A stretch of DNA of 64,000 bases, from the NCBI RefSeq assembly GCF_000428125.1, contig NZ_ATZI01000005.1, forward strand, positions 62,001-126,000, written 5' to 3'. The notes below the pieces were generated by a model. The model worked only from the letters and a program-made list of their open reading frames with translations, was not told the DNA's origin and ran no database searches. Origin of the DNA: Bacteroides graminisolvens DSM 19988 = JCM 15093. GTDB taxonomy: Bacteria; Bacteroidota; Bacteroidia; Bacteroidales; Bacteroidaceae. This document shows, piece by piece, positions 8,152-17,942 of this stretch; positions within the stretch are counted from its first letter, which is position 1, and the number at the start of each line of letters is the position of its first letter. Both the position numbers and the translations under genes were made by a program.

Positions 8152-10191
8152 TTAATAAACAATTTTAATAGTGGCACGTAAAGAGCGTCCCGGCATTGGG
8201 AAATTTTTGACTACCTCATAATTCTTATTGGCCAGATTCAGCAATTCCAAATTGAAAGACGCCAATGTGTTTGCGATCTTTGTTTCTTTACTTAACGAAA
8301 CACTATGATCTTGATAACTTTCAAGTCTGTTTTCTGGTAAATTCTGTCCAAGAGTATACCTTTTGCCTACCCACAACAATGAATACGACAAATTCATCAA
8401 CGGAGTTTCGATACCAAACTGCCCCGATCCTGATACCCGAGGGGTATATGCTATCTGATTCTTGTAGGTATGATTGGTTGGGTTTGTTATATCCAATGCT
8501 CTTTGATATGTATGATTACATGAAATGTTGAGACGTATATTTTCAGATGGCTGTAATACCACTTTGGTTGTTATATCAACGCCTTTGATCTCCACTTTAC
8601 CAAGATTTACCATACTCCATATAAATATATTCTTTGTTGGAGTTGCAATGATCTTATCATTTATTTTGTTATAGTAACCGTCTATAGTAGCCGATAGATA
8701 TGGAACAAAATGATTGATTTTTTTGCTATATGTTACTCCCATGTTGTATTGAGCTGATTTCTCTGGAGACAAGTTTCTATTTCCTATTTCTCCATAATAC
8801 AAGTCGTTAAAACTTGGTTGTCTAAAGCTGTTTTTATAGAACATTCTAATGCGAAGTTCTTCCTCTTTTAACACTTTAAATGATAAACTTATATCTGGAT
8901 TTATTTTTCTGTATTTTCTGTTGGCATCTTCTGTTTGAGTCCTTTCCTCGATGACTGTAGCCAGCAATGATGCTGTGAATGTAACTCGCTCAGTTACATA
9001 CTTTCCTGCAAATGCAGTAAGCCATGCGTAGCGTGTAGGCTTGGCAAAGTTAGTGAGATTGGCATTTAAAGTATTAATACTTCCATCTGTTGATAGTGAT
9101 AGGGAGGTGTTATGCCAACCTCTGAAAAGAATTCCCGTTGAAGCATAGTATTCTTGTTGGTAGTAAGTATTTTCCGTTTTACCATTAATACCTTTGTAGT
9201 CAGGATCCAGATAATGTTGATAAGACCAATTCCACTTAGCAGATGCTTGTAACGCCCATCTGTTGTTTAATTCCTTCTTGTATTTGCTCTGTATAAAGAC
9301 ATTTTTATCCCATAAATGCTGGGAAGCATAATCGTAGTATAAGGTAGTAGCTCCGGGTAAATCGCGTGAAGATTGAAAATAATAAGCTTTTAGACGTAAT
9401 TGCTCTTTGTCGGATAAATTCCCAAACAATTCACTTTCTATTCGCAGATTTTCTACTTTTGTGTTTTTTCGTTTTTCTTGTGAAATGCTGTCGTTGTTAT
9501 TGCCATAATGCATGGTATAGGGATATTTCCCGTCGGCCGACATCCATTCGCTATTAAAAGAGTATAGCCATTTTTCACTACTTTTGTGTTCGATTCTTAA
9601 CGAAGGATTTATTAAGCCCCATGAACCTGATTTTAACGACACATAGGCATTAGTCGATTTATCTTTTTTGAACGAAGGTGTTAGCGTTTGAATATTGAGC
9701 TGTCCGGCCGATGCAAATAGTCTTGCCGGCTGAAATATATTATCAGTTTGCCCATTGCTTACTGTAAGCCTGTCAATATTATCAAGTGAAAACCTGCCAA
9801 TATCAATTTGTCCGGTTTGGCAATCGCTTAGGGCCACCCCGTCATAAGAAACCACAGTGTGTTCCGCTCCTAAACTGCGGAGTGAAATCGTTTTTAGACC
9901 TCCAATGCCGCCATAGTCTTTTACTATAACACCGGCCAAATGTTTAACTGCATCTGAAACTTGTAATACATTTAAACTACGTAATTCTTTTGCTGTTATA
10001 ACCTGTATCGGAATGGCAGCTCTGGTTTCTCTTATTTGGTAGGGTTCTGAAATAGTTATCTCTGGAATTACGTATATACGTGTTGTGTCGAGCTTGTGCT
10101 GTTGGGCAAAGCTTGATTGAGGATACAGCGGCACTAGTGCCACTATTATACCGCGAAGAAATTTACGAATTAAAAGACTATTTATTCTCAT
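8152..10191 (-). CDS. btuB: TonB-dependent vitamin B12 receptor BtuB
   Basis: Outer-membrane TonB-dependent transporter of 679 residues. An N-terminal signal peptide (ending SSFAQQ) is followed by a probable TonB box around YVIPEITISE. A plug domain follows (about 45-170; IQVITAKELRSLNVLQVSDA, LRSLGAEHTVVSYDGV), then a 22-strand barrel ending in the aromatic RSLRATIKIVY. The size and missing carboxypeptidase-like N-terminal domain separate it from the SusC proteins elsewhere in the window. B12 specificity is supported by the cobalamin riboswitch directly upstream. First gene of the B12 operon. Confidence 0.9.
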   Translation of the reverse strand: MRINSLLIRKFLRGIIVALVPLYPQSSFAQQHKLDTTRIYVIPEITISEPYQIRETRAAIPIQVITAKELRSLNVLQVSDAVKHLAGVIVKDYGGIGGLKTISLRSLGAEHTVVSYDGVALSDCQTGQIDIGRFSLDNIDRLTVSNGQTDNIFQPARLFASAGQLNIQTLTPSFKKDKSTNAYVSLKSGSWGLINPSLRIEHKSSEKWLYSFNSEWMSADGKYPYTMHYGNNNDSISQEKRKNTKVENLRIESELFGNLSDKEQLRLKAYYFQSSRDLPGATTLYYDYASQHLWDKNVFIQSKYKKELNNRWALQASAKWNWSYQHYLDPDYKGINGKTENTYYQQEYYASTGILFRGWHNTSLSLSTDGSINTLNANLTNFAKPTRYAWLTAFAGKYVTERVTFTASLLATVIEERTQTEDANRKYRKINPDISLSFKVLKEEELRIRMFYKNSFRQPSFNDLYYGEIGNRNLSPEKSAQYNMGVTYSKKINHFVPYLSATIDGYYNKINDKIIATPTKNIFIWSMVNLGKVEIKGVDITTKVVLQPSENIRLNISCNHTYQRALDITNPTNHTYKNQIAYTPRVSGSGQFGIETPLMNLSYSLLWVGKRYTLGQNLPENRLESYQDHSVSLSKETKIANTLASFNLELLNLANKNYEVVKNFPMPGRSLRATIKIVY

Positions 10192-10229
10192 AAGCTCGTT
10201 GCTCTTTCCTCGAGAGCAGTGATTAATTA

Positions 10230-10400
10230 CGCACGGCAGGTCTTCTGACTTGTTTCAACTGTTTGCGCCTTCCCGGATTTCCCAGTGGCTAAAGGTATTG
10301 CTAACAGCTATTTTGTGAAACTTACAGCAGCGGGACTGTTCAGGACTTTCACCTGATTCCCTTTTAATCGCATCTCTGTTAAAAGATTAGCGAACCTATG
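10230..10400 (-). promoter_or_regulatory. Cobalamin riboswitch
   Basis: On the minus strand the leader contains the conserved B12 box as GCCACTG, the core segments AGGTGAAAGTCCTG, GTCCCGCTGCTGTAA and GGGAAGGCGC, and a 3' segment AGTCAGAAGACCTGCC. Together these are the class I adenosylcobalamin aptamer signatures in the correct order. It ends about 40 bp before the btuB ATG, so ligand binding most likely blocks translation or terminates transcription of the operon. Confidence 0.95.
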
Positions 10401-10405
10401 CGTTG

Positions 10406-10413
10406 CAAAGATA
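10406..10413 (-). promoter_or_regulatory. Promoter -7 element of the B12 operon
   Basis: Minus-strand TATCTTTG matches TAnnTTTG immediately upstream of the riboswitch, so the transcript would start with the aptamer. No clear -33 element. Confidence 0.6.
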
Positions 10414-10451
10414 TGAATAATTTAGTATTTAGTAAGAATGATGCCGCTATT

Positions 10452-12227
10452 TTATTTTTCTTTTGCAAGTGTGAACACAAACTCCAGGCCACCTTGCTGA
10501 CTGTTTTTGGCAGAAATACTTCCTCCGTGAATGATTACTGCATTTTTAACGATGGCCAAACCTAGTCCGGTTCCACCTAACTTTCTGGAGCGGCCTTTGT
10601 CAACTCTGTAGAATCTTTCAAAGAGACGATTCAAATGCTCGGGAGATACACCTACACCAGTATCAGAGAAGCTAAAATAGTAATAGTTCTCGTCTTCGCG
10701 GAAACAGTTTATGTATATCTGAATGTTACTGCCGGCATAAGCAATTGCATTGTCGGTCAGGTTCCTGAATATGGAATAAATCAATGAATAATTTCCACGA
10801 ATTTGGATATTCTTCTTTAATGAGTTGATAACAGAAATTTTCCTCTCTTCGAGCTCCAATGAAACCTCATTAATTATATTATTTACGATGGCACTGATAT
10901 CGACTTTTTCCATTTCAATCATACTGGCCGCTTCATCCATTCGCGTGAGAACAGAAATATCGCGTAGCAAAATTGTTAGTCTGTTGCTTTGAGCATAGCA
11001 TCGTTCCAGAAATACCTTCATTTTGTCGGCCGGAATATTATCATTATTAACAATTGTTTCCAAATATCCTTGAATACTGCTCACAGGAGTTTTCAGTTCG
11101 TGTGCTATGTTTTGGGTTAGTTGTCTTTTCAGTCTAACTTGCTCTTCTTCCATTGTGATATCATTAATGGAAATTTCAAAGCTCAAGTCTTGAAATATAA
11201 TGCATTCAACGGTGAATGTTCGACCATTTTTGTTTATAGTTACAGACATTCTTTTCTCTTCCTTTTGTATAGGCCTGTTTTGCATTTTGCCAATAAAGTC
11301 AGTTATAACCTGTAACTCGCTGATAGTAAAGACATCCTCTGAACTTAATAAGTTGGAGTCTGATATTAAATTGGCATATTGATTAAAGAGATTATTCACT
11401 AATATCTCCTTTTTCTCTTTCGTAAATATGCCAAGTCCCTCGTGTGAAATTTGCAAGTGAGTAATTAGTTTCTCTCTCTCGATATAAAGAGCTTCCTTGG
11501 TTTCATGCAATCTTTTGTATATTTCTATAATATGATGAGAGATCTCACCGAGTTCATTTTGTGAGGTTGCAGATTCAAGAGCAATTTCTATTGGCTCGTT
11601 TCTATCTGCGCGCTGTGCAAATTCCCTTAGTTGCTTAATTGAAACACCTAACTTTTGAGTGAACTTGTAAAAAATAAATACAAGAACAAGCGTTATGAAA
11701 CCGGTAAACCATAAATAATGGCGGTCGGTTTTAAGGCTATTTGTGAGATTTACATTATAGGGCAATGCCGTTCTGACAGTGAAATCGGGATAAGCTGTAG
11801 CTGAATAGAAATATGAGACTCCTGTTGTTTGGGATGTTCTGCGAACGTCATATCCGTTGCCCTTTTTTAATGCTCTTTGTATTTCCTTGCGCTCAATGTG
11901 ATTTTTTAATTTGCTTTTATCTTTTTCGTAACTGTCATATACAACATCACCGTTGGGTTTGATTACAGTAACCCTCAAATCGGTTAATGTGTATTTTTTT
12001 ACATAATAATCAAGATATTGTTCTTTGGAATGAGCACTATCTTCATGTATTTCCTCATAAAGTCTGCTGTTGTAATCTTGTAATTTGGAATGGAGCAACT
12101 CTATTTTATACTCTTTCTCTCTTTGATATTGATAAGTCAAAAAACAGACTACGAATACGAGAAATAAAGAGATAACCGACAAAAATAATTTTCGATTAAA
12201 GGAGAGGAAATGACTATTATTATTCAT
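10452..12227 (-). CDS. Membrane sensor histidine kinase (PhoR-like)
   Basis: Inner-membrane kinase of 591 residues. Transmembrane helices lie at about 14-32 and 171-189, flanking a roughly 140-residue extracytoplasmic sensor. A HAMP-like and PAS-like linker (about 190-350) leads to the HisKA box NIAHELKTPVSSIQG with His376. The HATPase follows, with N box NLTDNAIAYA, G1 DTGVGVSPEHL and G2 GGTGLGLAIVKNA. All catalytic motifs are intact. It follows its response regulator by 14 bp, so the two form one operon. The signal is unknown; its 3' end lies just upstream of the B12 riboswitch, with no evidence of a functional link. Confidence 0.93.
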   Translation of the reverse strand: MNNNSHFLSFNRKLFLSVISLFLVFVVCFLTYQYQREKEYKIELLHSKLQDYNSRLYEEIHEDSAHSKEQYLDYYVKKYTLTDLRVTVIKPNGDVVYDSYEKDKSKLKNHIERKEIQRALKKGNGYDVRRTSQTTGVSYFYSATAYPDFTVRTALPYNVNLTNSLKTDRHYLWFTGFITLVLVFIFYKFTQKLGVSIKQLREFAQRADRNEPIEIALESATSQNELGEISHHIIEIYKRLHETKEALYIEREKLITHLQISHEGLGIFTKEKKEILVNNLFNQYANLISDSNLLSSEDVFTISELQVITDFIGKMQNRPIQKEEKRMSVTINKNGRTFTVECIIFQDLSFEISINDITMEEEQVRLKRQLTQNIAHELKTPVSSIQGYLETIVNNDNIPADKMKVFLERCYAQSNRLTILLRDISVLTRMDEAASMIEMEKVDISAIVNNIINEVSLELEERKISVINSLKKNIQIRGNYSLIYSIFRNLTDNAIAYAGSNIQIYINCFREDENYYYFSFSDTGVGVSPEHLNRLFERFYRVDKGRSRKLGGTGLGLAIVKNAVIIHGGSISAKNSQQGGLEFVFTLAKEK

Positions 12228-12241
12228 AAATCTACGTTTCT

Positions 12242-12931
12242 TTATTCAGCTTCGAAGCAATATCCGTATCCCAGTCGGGTTACAATTTTCTTGCCATATA
12301 TGCCAATTTTCTTTCTCAATCTGGTGATGTTTACATCTATTGTACGATCTAAGACATATACTTCATCACTCCATATCTTGCCTAAAATATCTTCCCTGGA
12401 AAATACTCTTCCTTTGTTTTGAAGCAACAGAAACAAAATCTCAAACTCTTTTTTAGTCAGAGAAATCTCTTTATCTTCAATACTTACTTTCTTTTTGGTT
12501 ATGTCGAGTACTAATGATTCATGTATTATACGTTCAGGAACCTGTTCCGTTTCAATTGTTGCTGTTCTTCTTAATACAGCTTTGATACGAGCAATTACTT
12601 CTCTTAGCGAGAACGGTTTTGAGATATAATCGTCTGCTCCTAAGTTAAAACCTGTAACGGTGTCGTTTTCAGTATCTTTTGCTGTTATAAATATAATAGG
12701 AATATGGGCTGTTTTTTTGTTTTTCTTGATCATGTTTGCCATTTTGAAACCAGAAATTTCTCCCATCATCACATCGAGCAACAAAAGGCTGTATGCACCG
12801 ATATCTAATTTCAAAGCTTCTTCGGCAGAATTGGCCGTATCTACCAAGTACCCTTCGTTTTCAAGGTTGAACTTTAGAATTTCACATAAGTCTTCTTCGT
12901 CGTCAACTACTAAAATGCGATAATCGTTCAT
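12242..12931 (-). CDS. OmpR/PhoB-family response regulator
   Basis: Response regulator of 229 residues. The receiver domain has the acidic pair Asp10-Asp11, phospho-acceptor Asp53 (LLLLDVMMGE) and Lys104 (DYISKPFS). The C-terminal winged helix (about 130-227) includes LTKKEFEILFLLLQNKGRVFS split around SREDIL, and RTIDVNITRLRKKIG. It is encoded first in the operon with its partner kinase. A strong promoter lies upstream, divergent from the transglutaminase-like gene. Target genes are unknown; the divergent gene is a natural candidate. Confidence 0.94.
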   Translation of the reverse strand: MNDYRILVVDDEEDLCEILKFNLENEGYLVDTANSAEEALKLDIGAYSLLLLDVMMGEISGFKMANMIKKNKKTAHIPIIFITAKDTENDTVTGFNLGADDYISKPFSLREVIARIKAVLRRTATIETEQVPERIIHESLVLDITKKKVSIEDKEISLTKKEFEILFLLLQNKGRVFSREDILGKIWSDEVYVLDRTIDVNITRLRKKIGIYGKKIVTRLGYGYCFEAE

Positions 12932-12975
12932 TTTATTAATGTTTTAAATTAAAAACTCCATTACTCTGTATAGTA

Positions 12976-13006
12976 CAAAGTTATATTTTCTTTTTACTGC
13001 TACAAA
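12976..13006 (-). promoter_or_regulatory. Promoter of the two-component operon
   Basis: On the minus strand TTTG (13003-13006), a spacer of exactly 19 bp, then TAACTTTG (12976-12983). This is a full match to the Bacteroides promoter consensus. Confidence 0.75.
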
Positions 13007-13086
13007 GGTGAGGCACTTTTATTACAGTAAAATGAAACAATTATTACGATTCTGTTACGAATCAACTATTATACAAAATAATATCA

Positions 13087-13094
13087 TATCTTTG
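13087..13094 (+). promoter_or_regulatory. Promoter -7 element of the transglutaminase-like gene
   Basis: TATCTTTG, 26 bp before the ATG at 13121. A clear -33 element is missing, which can point to activator dependence. Confidence 0.5.
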
Positions 13095-13120
13095 TTTATC
13101 AATTAAATCAGTGTGAAGAT

Positions 13121-14314
13121 ATGCTTAAAATAAATATTAATCTTGGAAAGAAAGAATTGCTTATTATTGCCATCGCATTATGTGTAGTAGCAATTAGTAT
13201 ATCTGTTTTTCAATGTAGCTCATTTCGCTCTGATTTTGAAATCACTGATGAATTGGGTGGAAACATATTTCCTTCGGCAATTCTTTCGGTGGCAACGACT
13301 GATGCTCAGGTAGTACAACCCTCTGATTCAGTCTATGTTGGAAATCCTAAATCATGTATTTCTGTTCGTTTAAAATCTAGATCACAATATACTCGTGTTC
13401 GTATTGATGTTGCAGAAACCCCTTTCTTCTCTCGCTCTGTTTCAGAATTTGTTCTAGAAAAATCACGAACCGAATATACCGTTTATCCAGATATTATATG
13501 GAATTATGAGGCATTAAAAGGTGCGGAGCAGGCTACCCCCATAAGTATTGCCATTCATGTTGAAGTTGACGGCAAAAGTTTGGGCCAAAAGGTGCGTACA
13601 TTTTCTGTTCGAAGCATTAATGAATGTCTTCTGGGTTACGTTAGTAACGGAACTAATTTTCACGATACCGGTATCTTTTTTGCAGCCTATGTCAACGAAG
13701 ACAATCCAATGATTGATAAACTGCTGCGTGAAGCGTTAAATACTCGCATTGTCAATCGGTTTTTAGGATACCAAAGCGCACGTCCCGAGGCTGTTGATAA
13801 ACAAGTCTACGCTTTGTGGAATGTATTACAAAAGCGTAAATTCCGTTACAGTTCTGTTTCGAATACTAGTTTGTCGAGTAATGTTGTGTATTCTCAAAGA
13901 GTGCGCACGTTTGATGATGCGTTGGAGTCGTCGCAAATTAATTGTGTAGATGGTAGTGTTTTAATAGCATCACTTTTACGAGCAATCAATATCGATCCTA
14001 TCTTAGTTCGCACACCGGGTCATATGTTTGTGGGATATTATACTGATAGTAGCCATAAGAATAAAGAGTTTCTAGAAACAACTATGATAGGAGACGTTGA
14101 TTTAGATGATTTCTTCCCTGATGAACAGCTTGATTCAACGATGGTAGGCAAATCGCAGAACCAAATGTCACTTATTACCTTTGAAAAATCGAAGGAATAC
14201 GCAAATAAAAAATACGCTCAGAATAAGAAAGGTATCCACTCTGGGAAACTAAATTATATGTTTTTAGAAATATCAAAAGATGTACGCAGGAAGATTCAGC
14301 CCATAGCTAAATAA
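13121..14314 (+). CDS. Membrane-anchored transglutaminase-like protein
   Basis: Protein of 397 residues with an N-terminal membrane anchor at about 12-30. A beta-rich region spans about 35-170. The C-terminal half has the spacing of the transglutaminase/papain-like fold: Cys275 in INCVDGSVLIASLLRAINI, His301 in RTPGHMFVGYY, and an acidic partner near Glu319 in FLETTMIGD. Family members may be proteases, amidases or non-catalytic. The substrate is unknown; location in the periplasm or anchored to the inner membrane is expected. Divergent from the two-component operon, which may regulate it. Confidence 0.65.
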   Translation: MLKININLGKKELLIIAIALCVVAISISVFQCSSFRSDFEITDELGGNIFPSAILSVATTDAQVVQPSDSVYVGNPKSCISVRLKSRSQYTRVRIDVAETPFFSRSVSEFVLEKSRTEYTVYPDIIWNYEALKGAEQATPISIAIHVEVDGKSLGQKVRTFSVRSINECLLGYVSNGTNFHDTGIFFAAYVNEDNPMIDKLLREALNTRIVNRFLGYQSARPEAVDKQVYALWNVLQKRKFRYSSVSNTSLSSNVVYSQRVRTFDDALESSQINCVDGSVLIASLLRAINIDPILVRTPGHMFVGYYTDSSHKNKEFLETTMIGDVDLDDFFPDEQLDSTMVGKSQNQMSLITFEKSKEYANKKYAQNKKGIHSGKLNYMFLEISKDVRRKIQPIAK

Positions 14315-14671
14315 TGAAGGTTTTGGCTGTATCTTAAATTAAATTATATATTTACTGTTGATTTTCACTTTTCTCTATCGTCTGATGGTCTGTTACCTTT
14401 TTGTCTTTTCATTTGATTTTATTGTTTTATTTTGCTTTAAAAATTGTTTTCTGATATTCATTTTATAGAAATAAATGCTTCTATAGTTTTCTTTTTGTAG
14501 CTTTCATATTGTTGTTTTCACTACCTTTTATTTGAAAAACTATCATAGTAGAATGTTTTAATTGTATAAAAGCAATGATTTTAATATTTATTAGTTTTTA
14601 TTTAGTCAGATTTATAAATTGAATTCTAAATTAATTCATAAGTTTGCAAACAAACCCAAAAAATAAAGCTT
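14315..14671. other. AT-rich intergenic region upstream of susC-1
   Basis: 357 bp, very AT-rich, with no ORF, hairpin with T-run, or long repeat that I could find. The last 60 bp contain the susC promoter. A binding site for an unlinked regulator (extracytoplasmic-function sigma factor or SusR-like) is possible but not visible. Confidence 0.5.
14619..14646 (+). promoter_or_regulatory. Promoter of susC-1
   Basis: TTG at 14619-14621, a 17-bp spacer, then TAAGTTTG at 14639-14646, giving a short leader of about 20 nt before the ATG at 14672. Confidence 0.6.
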
Positions 14672-17600
14672 ATGAAAAGAAATTATTGCTTAACATTAGC
14701 ACTATGTACAGCATGGGGATTTTCTATTTACTTTTCAACAGCGGAGGCTGTGGATAGAAATGAGGTATCTGAATTTACCAGTGTACAGCAGGCTAAAAAA
14801 ATTACGGGAACGGTAGTCGACTCTAAAGGAGAGCCAATTATTGGTGCAAGTGTGTTGGTTAAAGGAACCAGCAATGGTACTATTACGGATGTTGACGGGA
14901 ATTTCTCGTTGAATGCTTCTCAAGGATCCGTTTTGGTAGTCTCTTACGTGGGATATACAAAAAAAGAAATTTCTTTGGGTAACGCTGCCAATTATAATAT
15001 TACTTTGGCAGAAGACGCGCAAGCATTGAGCGAAGTGGTTGTTACGGCTATGGGCATCAAAAAAGAAAGAAAGTCACTAGGTTATGCAGTGGACGATGTT
15101 ACTGCTGAGGAACTTATGAGAAATAAGAGTGTGAATCCTATTAACTCTTTGGCTGGTAAAGTAGCCGGAGTCAATATTACTCAAAGTTCGGGCGCTGCTG
15201 GTGCGGGTAGTCAGATCATTCTTCGAGGAGGTACATCACTTGAACGCGATAATCAGCCCCTTTTTGTAGTGGATGGTGTCATTTATGACAACTCTACATC
15301 TGTTGTAGGTAATTCTGCTTTTGACGGAACATTGGCTACTTCTTCTACCAATTCGAACCGTGTGATGGACATTAATCCGGAAGATATAGAAAATATGTCA
15401 GTACTAAAAGGGCCTGCTGCAGCTGCGTTGTATGGATCTCGTGCTTCTGCGGGTGTAGTTATCATTACAACTAAAAAAGGCCAAGAAGGTGTGGCTGAAG
15501 TTAATTTATCTACAAAATATATCACTACATGGGCAACGAATTTGCCTGAAACACAGAAGAAATACAAAAGAGGGTATGTGAAAGATAATTATGACGCAGG
15601 CGGTAATTATTTGAATACCGTATATGATGATTTTTCATATAATTCTTGGGGCGAACCAGCTAAAGCGGGAGATCTTATCTATGACAATATTGGTGACTTC
15701 TTCAAAAATAGCGGGGCTTCCGATACGAATCTGAGTGTTTCGGGCGGTAGCAAGAATAATTCATATTTTCTTTCTGGTTCATATTACAATCAAGATGGTA
15801 TTATTCCGACAACTGGTTACGAGAAAGCAACATTTCGTTTCAATGGTGAACAGAAATGGAAGATGTTGACCTTTGGCGCTAGTGTGGCTTATTCACAAGC
15901 TAATACGGATAAGACTCTTACTTCTGCAGCTCTTTATAATTCAAGTGGATCCGGTACAATGACAGGAGTTTACAGATGGTCGCCTTTTGATGATATGACA
16001 CATTATGTAAATGAAGACGGCACACGTTATCGTATGTTTGGTGATAGATTAGACGTAACAGAAGAACGAGATAATCCTTATTGGATTCTAAATAAAAACA
16101 AGTTGACAGATGAGACAGAACGTTTCACCGGTAATTTTAATATCAAGGCTGATATTACTCCTTGGTGGTGGATCGCATATCGAATGGGAATAGATTCTTA
16201 TACTTCTGAAAATGCGACGACAATTGCAGCAGGCGGTGTATATAAGGAAGCTTGGCAAAATGGTATGATGAGTGAGAATTCTTATCGGTATCGCTATTTG
16301 TCAACGAATTTGATGACTAATTTTAGCAAGCAGTTTGGCGACTTTAACTTCAATTTGATGCTAGGTACTTCTACAGATGACACTCGTACAGTAAGTAACT
16401 ATCGTATGGCTTGGAACTTTCAGGTTCCGGGATTTTATTCGTTTGACAATGCACTAGATAATGAGCGTGATTTCCAAAATGTCAAGTCGCAAAAAAGATT
16501 GGTGGGAGTGTTTGGTGAATTTAGGGCTGACTGGAAAAATACTGTGTTTTTAACGGTAACAAGTCGTAATGACTGGTCTTCAACGTTGCCTGTTGAAAAT
16601 CGTTCCTATTTTTATCCCTCTGTAGGTGGAGCTTTTGCTTTTACTCAACTCCTTCAGGATTGTGAATTTATGAATGATGAGATTCTTTCGTTTGGTAGAA
16701 TCCGTGCATCTTGGGCGCGTGTAGGTAAAGATACTACTCCTTATGCTACTAATACTTCATTATGGCCTGTGGGTACGTTTACGGGAAATAAAGTGGGAGT
16801 CGGTAATAATTGGATGGCCGGTAATCCTTATCTGAAGCCGGAAGTCACAGAGTCTACAGAAATAGGACTTGAACTTCGTTTTTTCAAAAATCGTCTGAAA
16901 TTCGATTTCGCATATTATACGAACAATTCTTTCAACCAGATTTTAAGTCCGCGCTTATCAAATACTATCGGTTATATTTTGCGCCAGGTGAATGCCGGTG
17001 ACGTTTATAATAAAGGTATGGAGTTAAGTATTGGAGGTACACCTATTAAGACAAAGGATTGGAATTGGGAAACTACAGTTAATTTAAGTGGAAATAGAGG
17101 TACAGTCAAGAATTTAATGAAAGGCGTAGATATTCTTTATGTTACAGATGTGCAGGTTGGCAATGCAAAAGCAGCGTCTTTTAATGACGGAAACTTTATG
17201 GCTATATCTGGTTCCAAATGGAGTCGCGCTGATAACGGAAAAGTAATTCTTGATAGTAACGGTATGCCTACAACTGACGGTAAAGCAACATATGAAATAG
17301 GTAATCGTGAACCACGTGTTTTAGGTGGTTGGAACAATTCTTTGACATGGAGAAATTGGTCATTTAGTATGTTATGGGAGTTTCGTTTCGGTGGTCATGT
17401 GTATAACGGCACTCAATACGCTATGACAACGGCTGGTATAAGTAAACTTACCGAGAATCGTGATGCTTTGGTTATTACAGGCGTAGTAGAAGATGGTAAA
17501 GATGCAAATAATAATACCGTATATAAGGATGCGACTTTTACTTTCGAATCAGGCAAAACTTATATGTATAATGGTAAGGAAACGAGTGGTGCTACTATTA

Positions 17601-17911
17601 TTAATAATTATTACAGTGATTATTATGCACGTGAAAGTGCTAATTTTATGACAAAGGTAAATGCGCTGCGTTTACGTACGCTTTCCTTATCATATAACGT
17701 TCCTCGATCGGTGCTTGCTAAGACGGGTGTTATCAAACGTTGCATGTTTACGGCGACTGCAAATAATTTGTTGCTCTTCACTAATTATAACGGAGATCCT
17801 GAAGTAGCAGCCGCAGGTTCAGGTTCTGTCGGTTCTTCATCAGTTGGAATAGACTATTGTGGTGTTCCGGTGACAGCTGGTTTTTCTTTTGGTGTGAATC
17901 TTACGTTCTAA
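14672..17911 (+). CDS. SusC-like TonB-dependent outer-membrane transporter (pair 1)
   Basis: Transporter of 1079 residues. The order is a signal peptide (cleavage near STAEA), a carboxypeptidase-D-like regulatory domain (about 44-120; GTVVDSKGEPIIGASVLVKG), a TonB box region LSEVVVTAMG, a plug (VNPINSLAGKVAGVNI, LFVVDGVIYD, ISVLKGPAAAALYGSR-like at about 245-260) and a barrel ending GFSFGVNLTF. It would import a nutrient bound by the partner SusD protein encoded 31 bp downstream. No glycan-degrading enzymes or regulator sit beside the pair, so the substrate cannot be inferred and may not be a polysaccharide. Confidence 0.93.
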   Translation: MKRNYCLTLALCTAWGFSIYFSTAEAVDRNEVSEFTSVQQAKKITGTVVDSKGEPIIGASVLVKGTSNGTITDVDGNFSLNASQGSVLVVSYVGYTKKEISLGNAANYNITLAEDAQALSEVVVTAMGIKKERKSLGYAVDDVTAEELMRNKSVNPINSLAGKVAGVNITQSSGAAGAGSQIILRGGTSLERDNQPLFVVDGVIYDNSTSVVGNSAFDGTLATSSTNSNRVMDINPEDIENMSVLKGPAAAALYGSRASAGVVIITTKKGQEGVAEVNLSTKYITTWATNLPETQKKYKRGYVKDNYDAGGNYLNTVYDDFSYNSWGEPAKAGDLIYDNIGDFFKNSGASDTNLSVSGGSKNNSYFLSGSYYNQDGIIPTTGYEKATFRFNGEQKWKMLTFGASVAYSQANTDKTLTSAALYNSSGSGTMTGVYRWSPFDDMTHYVNEDGTRYRMFGDRLDVTEERDNPYWILNKNKLTDETERFTGNFNIKADITPWWWIAYRMGIDSYTSENATTIAAGGVYKEAWQNGMMSENSYRYRYLSTNLMTNFSKQFGDFNFNLMLGTSTDDTRTVSNYRMAWNFQVPGFYSFDNALDNERDFQNVKSQKRLVGVFGEFRADWKNTVFLTVTSRNDWSSTLPVENRSYFYPSVGGAFAFTQLLQDCEFMNDEILSFGRIRASWARVGKDTTPYATNTSLWPVGTFTGNKVGVGNNWMAGNPYLKPEVTESTEIGLELRFFKNRLKFDFAYYTNNSFNQILSPRLSNTIGYILRQVNAGDVYNKGMELSIGGTPIKTKDWNWETTVNLSGNRGTVKNLMKGVDILYVTDVQVGNAKAASFNDGNFMAISGSKWSRADNGKVILDSNGMPTTDGKATYEIGNREPRVLGGWNNSLTWRNWSFSMLWEFRFGGHVYNGTQYAMTTAGISKLTENRDALVITGVVEDGKDANNNTVYKDATFTFESGKTYMYNGKETSGATIINNYYSDYYARESANFMTKVNALRLRTLSLSYNVPRSVLAKTGVIKRCMFTATANNLLLFTNYNGDPEVAAAGSGSVGSSSVGIDYCGVPVTAGFSFGVNLTF

Positions 17912-17942
17912 AACTTGTGTAAAATCATAAAAATGAAAGAAT

